Source: JACCUZ01 sp038246575
GTDB lineage: Bacteria > Actinomycetota > Actinomycetes > JACCUZ01
Length of the DNA stretch: 16,865 bases
NCBI GenBank assembly: GCA_038246575.1
Contig: JBBRVU010000083.1
Coordinates: 1 to 16,865, forward strand
Direction: 5' to 3'
A program made the translations under genes and the position numbers. The notes under the pieces are model-generated. The model searched no databases, was not told the origin of the DNA, and worked only from the letters and a program-made list of their open reading frames with translations. The stretch's first letter is position 1. Each line of letters begins with the position of its first letter. Below are positions 13,767 to 16,865 of the stretch, one piece after another.

Positions 13767-14363
13767 TCAGCGACGGCTGGACCGGCGGCGCACGGGCAGC
13801 GTGACGACGCCCGGCGCCAGCGGCGCCAGCCCGGCGGTGACGCACAGCAGGTCGCACCACGCCAGCAGGTGCGCACCGAACTGGTCGTCGAGCGGCGTCC
13901 AGGAGGCCCGGATCTCGATCTGAGCGCTGGCCGGCTCGCCCGCGATCGCCCCGAAGCTCTCCGACGACACCCGGGTGACCGTTCCACTGGCTGCGCAGAA
14001 GGTTGCGCCGTGCGTCTCGAGTGCCTCGGTGAGCCAGGCCCAGCCGACTCCGGCGAGCACCGGGTCAGCGGCCATGTCCTCGTCGAGCTCGGCTCGGACA
14101 TAGGTCACCAGGCGGAACGTGCCCTCCCACGCCTCGTGCCCCGCGGGGTCGTGCAGCAGCACCAGGCGCCCGGTCCCGAGCTCCTCCTCGCGGTCACCGG
14201 GTGCGGTGACGTCGGCGGTGAGGGCGACGGCGTGGGGGGCCAGCCGCTGGGGCGCGGGGGTCTCCTCGAGCACGACCTCTGGACGCGGGGTGACGCCGCG
14301 CAGCGCCGCCAGTGCCAGGGCGAACTCCTCCGGCACCTCGGCGACAGGCTTACGGGCGACCAC
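13767..14363 (-). CDS. DUF3000 domain-containing protein
   Basis: A 198-residue actinobacterial protein of unknown function, recognised from its opening P-E-E-F-A-L-A-L-A-A-L-R (11-22), the V-T-Y-V-R-A-E-L-D-E-D-M-A-A-D-P block (86-101), W-A-W-L-T-E-A-L (108-115) and the S-W-T-P-L-D-D-Q-F-G-A-H-L-L-A-W-C-D-L-L region (154-173). It looks soluble. The GTG at 14363 is chosen because the family homology begins there and TACGCT ends 6 nt before it, suggesting a leaderless mRNA. The open frame runs back to 14570, but that part overlaps the divergent transporter gene. It sits next to hemE and the atypical response regulator, its usual company. Confidence 0.88.
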   Translation of the reverse strand: MVARKPVAEVPEEFALALAALRGVTPRPEVVLEETPAPQRLAPHAVALTADVTAPGDREEELGTGRLVLLHDPAGHEAWEGTFRLVTYVRAELDEDMAADPVLAGVGWAWLTEALETHGATFCAASGTVTRVSSESFGAIAGEPASAQIEIRASWTPLDDQFGAHLLAWCDLLCVTAGLAPLAPGVVTLPVRRRSSRR

Positions 14364-14424
14364 TGCCAGAGCGTACGTCGGGTGGCCTCCCAGGGCGGGG
14401 AGGCGCGACCGTAGCCTCGATGCC
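14364..14424. promoter_or_regulatory. Compact divergent promoter, DUF3000 and EamA genes
   Basis: The 61-bp gap holds TACGCT on the minus strand (14375-14370, 6 nt from the GTG at 14363) and TAGCCT on the plus strand (14412-14417, 7 nt from the GTG at 14425). Neither gene has a Shine-Dalgarno sequence, so both transcripts are probably leaderless. Only 36 bp separate the two -10 hexamers, so their -35 zones must overlap. Confidence 0.5.
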
Positions 14425-15267
14425 GTGTCCGTCGCCCTTGCGTTGCTCTCGAGTCTGCTGTGGGGCAGCGCCGACTTCCTGGGTGGGAGCATCTCCCGGC
14501 GCCGGTCCGCCCTGGTGGTGGTCGGCGCATCGCAGTTCGCGGGACTCGTCTTCATCAGCGTCGTCGCCATGGCCGCCGGCGCCGTCGGAGCCGACCGCGG
14601 ATATCTGCCGTGGGCGATTGCGGCCGGACTGTCGGGACTCGTGGGGCTGGTGTCCTTCTACGTCGCGCTGGCCATCGGCACGATGGGCGTGGTGTCGCCG
14701 ATCGCGGCGCTGGGGGTCGTGGTGCCGGTGCTGATCGGTCTTGGCCGCGGGGAGCAGCCGGCCACGCTGCAGCTGGCCGGCATCGCCGTCGCGGTGGTGG
14801 GCGTCGTGCTGGCCAGCGGCCCCGAGCTGTCCGGCCGGGCCGGCGCCAAGCCGCTCGTTCTGGCGGCTGTTGCCGGGGTGGGCTTCGGCCTGGCGCTGCT
14901 GTTCATCGCCGAGGGGAGCCGGACGAGCACGTTGATGACCCTGGTTACCATGCGGATGACGTCGGTCAGCGTGCTGGCCGTGGCGCTGCTGGTCGCGCTC
15001 GCGCGTGGGCTCGGAGGCCGCCTCGCCCTCTCGGGTCGCGACGTCGCACTGGTGACGGTCGTCGGCATCGGCGACGTGGGTGCGAACCTCACCTTCGGAC
15101 TGGCGAGCACCCGCGGGCTCGTGAGCGTCGTCGTCGTCCTCGGGTCGCTCTATCCCGTCGTGACGGTGCTGCTGGCCAGGTTCGTGCTGCACGAGCGGCT
15201 CAGGGTCGCGCAGACCGTCGGCGTCGCGGGCGCGCTGGTCGGTGTTGCGATGATCGCGGCGGGGTGA
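14425..15267 (+). CDS. EamA/DMT-superfamily transporter
   Basis: A 280-residue integral membrane protein built from two five-helix halves (about 1-135 and 145-280), as usual for the drug/metabolite transporter superfamily. The first helix carries L-L-S-S-L-L-W-G-S-A-D-F (7-18), the EamA entry motif. The first half ends in a helix before P-E-L-S-G, and the second half ends with S-L-Y-P-V-V-T-V-L-L-A-R and L-H-E-R-L, both classic EamA features. Members export amino acids, nucleosides or other small metabolites; the substrate is not predictable. The GTG at 14425 begins the first helix and is preceded by TAGCCT and no Shine-Dalgarno sequence. Its stop lies 2 nt before the hemE start, so the two are likely co-transcribed. 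Confidence 0.9.
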   Translation: MSVALALLSSLLWGSADFLGGSISRRRSALVVVGASQFAGLVFISVVAMAAGAVGADRGYLPWAIAAGLSGLVGLVSFYVALAIGTMGVVSPIAALGVVVPVLIGLGRGEQPATLQLAGIAVAVVGVVLASGPELSGRAGAKPLVLAAVAGVGFGLALLFIAEGSRTSTLMTLVTMRMTSVSVLAVALLVALARGLGGRLALSGRDVALVTVVGIGDVGANLTFGLASTRGLVSVVVVLGSLYPVVTVLLARFVLHERLRVAQTVGVAGALVGVAMIAAG

Positions 15268-15269
15268 CC

Positions 15270-16391
15270 GTGACAGCATCGGGTCTCGTGCCAGCCATTC
15301 CCGCCGCCTCCGCCGCCTCCGCCGCCTCCGCCGAGCCAGCCGCCCCCGCCCTCACCTCGCCCGACCTGCAGGACAGCGCGTTCCTGCGGGCCTGCCGCCG
15401 GGAGCCGGTGCCGCACACACCCGTCTGGTTCATGCGGCAGGCCGGGAGATCGCTGCCGGAGTACCGGCAGGTGCGCGAAGGCATCGCAATGCTCGAGTCC
15501 TGCCGACGACCCGAGCTGGTTGCCGAGATCACCATGCAACCGGTGCGCCGGCACGGGGTCGACGCCGCGATCCTGTTCAGCGACATCGTGGTGCCGTTGA
15601 TGGCGATCGGCGTCGAGCTCGACATCGTCCCCGGCGTGGGGCCGGTGATCGCCCACCCGATCCGGACGATGGCCGACCTCGACCAGCTGCGACCGTTGGA
15701 GGACGGCGACGTCGAGTTCGTGTCGGAGGCGGTGCGGCTGCTCGTCGCCGAGCTCGGCGCGACGCCACTGATCGGCTTCGCCGGGGCACCGTTCACCTTG
15801 GCGTCCTACCTCGTCGAGGGCGGCCCGTCGCGCAACCACGAGAACACCAAGGCGCTGATGTACGGCGCGCCCGATGTCTGGGCCGTGCTGATGCAACGGC
15901 TCGCCGGCATCGTCACGGCCTCGCTGCGCGCGCAGGTGATGGCCGGTGCTGCCGCCGTCCAGCTCTTCGACTCGTGGGTGGGCGCACTGCCGGCGCCGGA
16001 CTACGTACGTCATGTCGCGCCGCACTCCACAGCAGTCCTCACCTCGATCGGCGAGCTCGGCGTGCCGCGCATCCACTTCGGTGTCGGCACCGGCGAGCTG
16101 CTCGCGCTGATGGGCGAGGCCGGCGCCGACGTCGTCGGCGTGGACTTCCGGGTGCCGCTGGACGTGGCGACCCGGCGGATCGGACCGGACCGCGCGGTGC
16201 AGGGCAACCTCGACCCGGCTGTGCTCTTCGCGCCGTGGGAGGCCATCGCCGAGCAGACCAGAACGGTGCTGGCCGCCGGTCGTGCGGCGCCCGCCCACGT
16301 GTTCAACCTCGGCCACGGCGTCATCCCCGACACCGATCCCGACATGCTCACCCGGGTCGTCGAGCTGGTCCACGACGAGACGGGCGGCTAG
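15270..16391 (+). CDS. hemE: Uroporphyrinogen decarboxylase
   Basis: A 373-residue cytoplasmic enzyme that removes four carboxyl groups from uroporphyrinogen III to give coproporphyrinogen III in heme synthesis. The signature F-M-R-Q-A-G-R-S-L-P-E-Y-R (54-66) carries substrate-binding R56 and R60. D105 in L-F-S-D-I, Y180 in P-F-T-L-A-S-Y, S235 in F-D-S-W-V-G and H349 in N-L-G-H-G-V match the known active-site residues. The first 33 residues are an Ala/Ser/Pro extension. The GTG at 15270 is chosen because GGCGGGG ends 5 nt before it. GTGs at 15264 (overlapping the EamA stop as GTGA) and 15288 are alternatives. Three 19-bp repeats and a long hairpin follow the gene. Confidence 0.95.
   Translation: MTASGLVPAIPAASAASAASAEPAAPALTSPDLQDSAFLRACRREPVPHTPVWFMRQAGRSLPEYRQVREGIAMLESCRRPELVAEITMQPVRRHGVDAAILFSDIVVPLMAIGVELDIVPGVGPVIAHPIRTMADLDQLRPLEDGDVEFVSEAVRLLVAELGATPLIGFAGAPFTLASYLVEGGPSRNHENTKALMYGAPDVWAVLMQRLAGIVTASLRAQVMAGAAAVQLFDSWVGALPAPDYVRHVAPHSTAVLTSIGELGVPRIHFGVGTGELLALMGEAGADVVGVDFRVPLDVATRRIGPDRAVQGNLDPAVLFAPWEAIAEQTRTVLAAGRAAPAHVFNLGHGVIPDTDPDMLTRVVELVHDETGG
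15303..15329 (+). repeat. Three 9-bp repeats in the hemE leader
   Basis: GCCGCCTCC occurs three times in tandem and encodes Ala-Ala-Ser repeats in the non-conserved N-terminal extension of HemE. Such units can vary in copy number without shifting the frame. Confidence 0.8.
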
Positions 16392-16397
16392 CTCGCG

Positions 16398-16454
16398 GCT
16401 CCGTTTCACATGATCCGCTCCGTTTCACATGAGTCGCTCCGTTTCACATGATCG
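16398..16454. repeat. Three tandem 19-bp repeats downstream of hemE
   Basis: Units at 16398-16416, 16417-16435 and 16436-16454 share GCTCCGTTTCACATGA and differ only in the last three bases (TCC, GTC, TCG). They have no spacers. They begin 6 nt after the hemE stop, and the last unit runs into the left arm of the following hairpin. Their AT-richer core (TTTCACATGA) stands out from the surrounding sequence. Confidence 0.85.
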
Positions 16455-16498
16455 GAGGTGGATCGAGGCCTCTATCCCGCGATCCGTCTCCGATCATG
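16447..16498. terminator. Long hairpin between hemE and the DUF4349 gene
   Basis: CATGATCGGAG (16447-16457) pairs perfectly with CTCCGATCATG (16488-16498). After a GT/GT internal loop, GGATCG (16460-16465) pairs with CGATCC (16480-16485), giving 17 base pairs in total. Lying between two convergent genes, it is best read as a bidirectional terminator, although neither side has a T-run. Confidence 0.55.
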
Positions 16499-16515
16499 GA
16501 AATCATGCGGCGGGA

Positions 16516-16865
16516 TCAGGCGGCGGGGTCGGGGGTTGCAGGCGTCGCGGTCGGGCCGCGACGCAGACGGCTCCGGAGCAGCAGGTACGCGGGCAGGCCC
16601 ACCAGGAAAGCCGTGACGACGAACGGGATCACGGCACCGAGCACCGTGAGGCCGACCAGCACGATGGCCACGAATGCGTCCCAGCCACCTCGAAGGCCGG
16701 ACAGGAAGCCGAGGTTCTCGTCGGTCTCGTGGACCGCCAGGCCACCGGGGCGCGGCGAGTAGATCGACACGTCGATCGTGGCCAGGTCGGTGACGTCCTT
16801 GAGCCGGGCCAGCTGCGCCTGCAGTGACTCGAGGTCGGCCTCGCGTCGCGACAGCTCGGACTCGA
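16516..16865 (-). CDS. DUF4349 domain-containing membrane protein, C-terminal part
   Basis: The frame is open from the right edge to a TGA at 16516-16518, giving 115 visible residues. It begins with a coiled-coil-like helix rich in Glu, Arg and Leu (about 1-25) ending in L-A-R-L-K-D-V-T-D-L-A-T-I-D-V-S-I-Y (20-37), characteristic of DUF4349 proteins. A single long hydrophobic segment (about 67-97) is followed by a basic R-S-R-L-R-R anchor and a short Pro/Ala-rich cytoplasmic tail. DUF4349 proteins are usually lipoproteins or membrane proteins with an extracytoplasmic domain and one C-terminal helix; their function is unknown. A GTG at 16770 could be mistaken for a start, but the family homology continues upstream, so the gene is cut by the window edge. 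Confidence 0.85.
   Translation of the reverse strand, partial: ESELSRREADLESLQAQLARLKDVTDLATIDVSIYSPRPGGLAVHETDENLGFLSGLRGGWDAFVAIVLVGLTVLGAVIPFVVTAFLVGLPAYLLLRSRLRRGPTATPATPDPAA

Noticed and set aside
14460..15269. A 270-residue N-terminal extension of HemE
   Set aside because: It overlaps the EamA transporter in another frame and is Arg/Gly-rich noise. HemE homology begins after 15370.
16398..16454. CRISPR array
   Set aside because: The 19-bp units are directly adjacent without spacers, there are only three, and no cas gene is present.
16516..16770. A complete 84-residue protein starting at the GTG at 16770
   Set aside because: The same frame continues to the window edge with clear DUF4349 sequence, so this codon is internal.
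1..16865. A hidden defence system, biosynthetic cluster, prophage or mobile element
   Set aside because: I found no nuclease-helicase pairs, toxin-antitoxin genes, integrase, transposase, synthase or attachment repeats. The genes are ordinary metabolic, transport, repair and regulatory ones.

Overview
The window is high-GC DNA with GTG starts, strong third-position G/C bias and the gene order hemE - DUF3000 - response regulator - RNase D - fadA - fadB, an arrangement I know from Actinobacteria. The protein flavour suggests a Nocardioides-type organism (Nocardioidaceae). That placement is an inference from gene content. Everything looks chromosomal. I see no insertion sequence, tRNA, rRNA, CRISPR array or phage gene.

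Layout. Positions 1-4887 are an accessory block of mostly single genes: the end of a GNAT acetyltransferase, a six-helix membrane protein (minus), a winged-helix AlkZ-like protein (plus), an NAD-dependent epimerase/dehydratase (plus), a small ABM-type monooxygenase (minus) and a GAF-LuxR regulator (plus). Positions 4835-8163 (minus) hold a coupled fadA-fadB pair that together covers the hydratase, dehydrogenase and thiolase steps of fatty acid beta-oxidation, with a good promoter and a palindromic operator-like site in front. Positions 8292-9784 (minus) hold an AlkD-like DNA glycosylase coupled to a methyltransferase. Positions 9844-11486 (minus) hold an iron uptake pair, an FTR1/EfeU permease and a cupredoxin-domain lipoprotein, behind a convincing IdeR/DtxR iron box. 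Positions 11567-14363 (minus) carry RNase D, a degenerate response regulator and a DUF3000 protein. Positions 14425-16391 (plus) carry an EamA/DMT transporter and hemE. The right edge holds the 3' part of a DUF4349 membrane protein (minus).

The core hemE-to-fadB neighbourhood appears to be interrupted between RNase D and fadA by the iron-uptake pair and the AlkD-methyltransferase pair. Several genes (starts at 1262, 3799, 9784, 14363, 14425 and perhaps 2483) have no Shine-Dalgarno sequence but a TANNNT hexamer, usually TAGCCT or TAGGCT, ending 6-7 nt before the start codon, the signature of leaderless actinobacterial transcripts.

I find no clear new defence or biosynthetic system. The best leads are a response regulator without phospho-acceptor chemistry, three 19-bp tandem repeats running into a long hairpin after hemE, a two-domain cupredoxin lipoprotein without the usual peptidase-M75 domain, an AlkZ-family protein lacking its QxQ motif, and the putative beta-oxidation operator.
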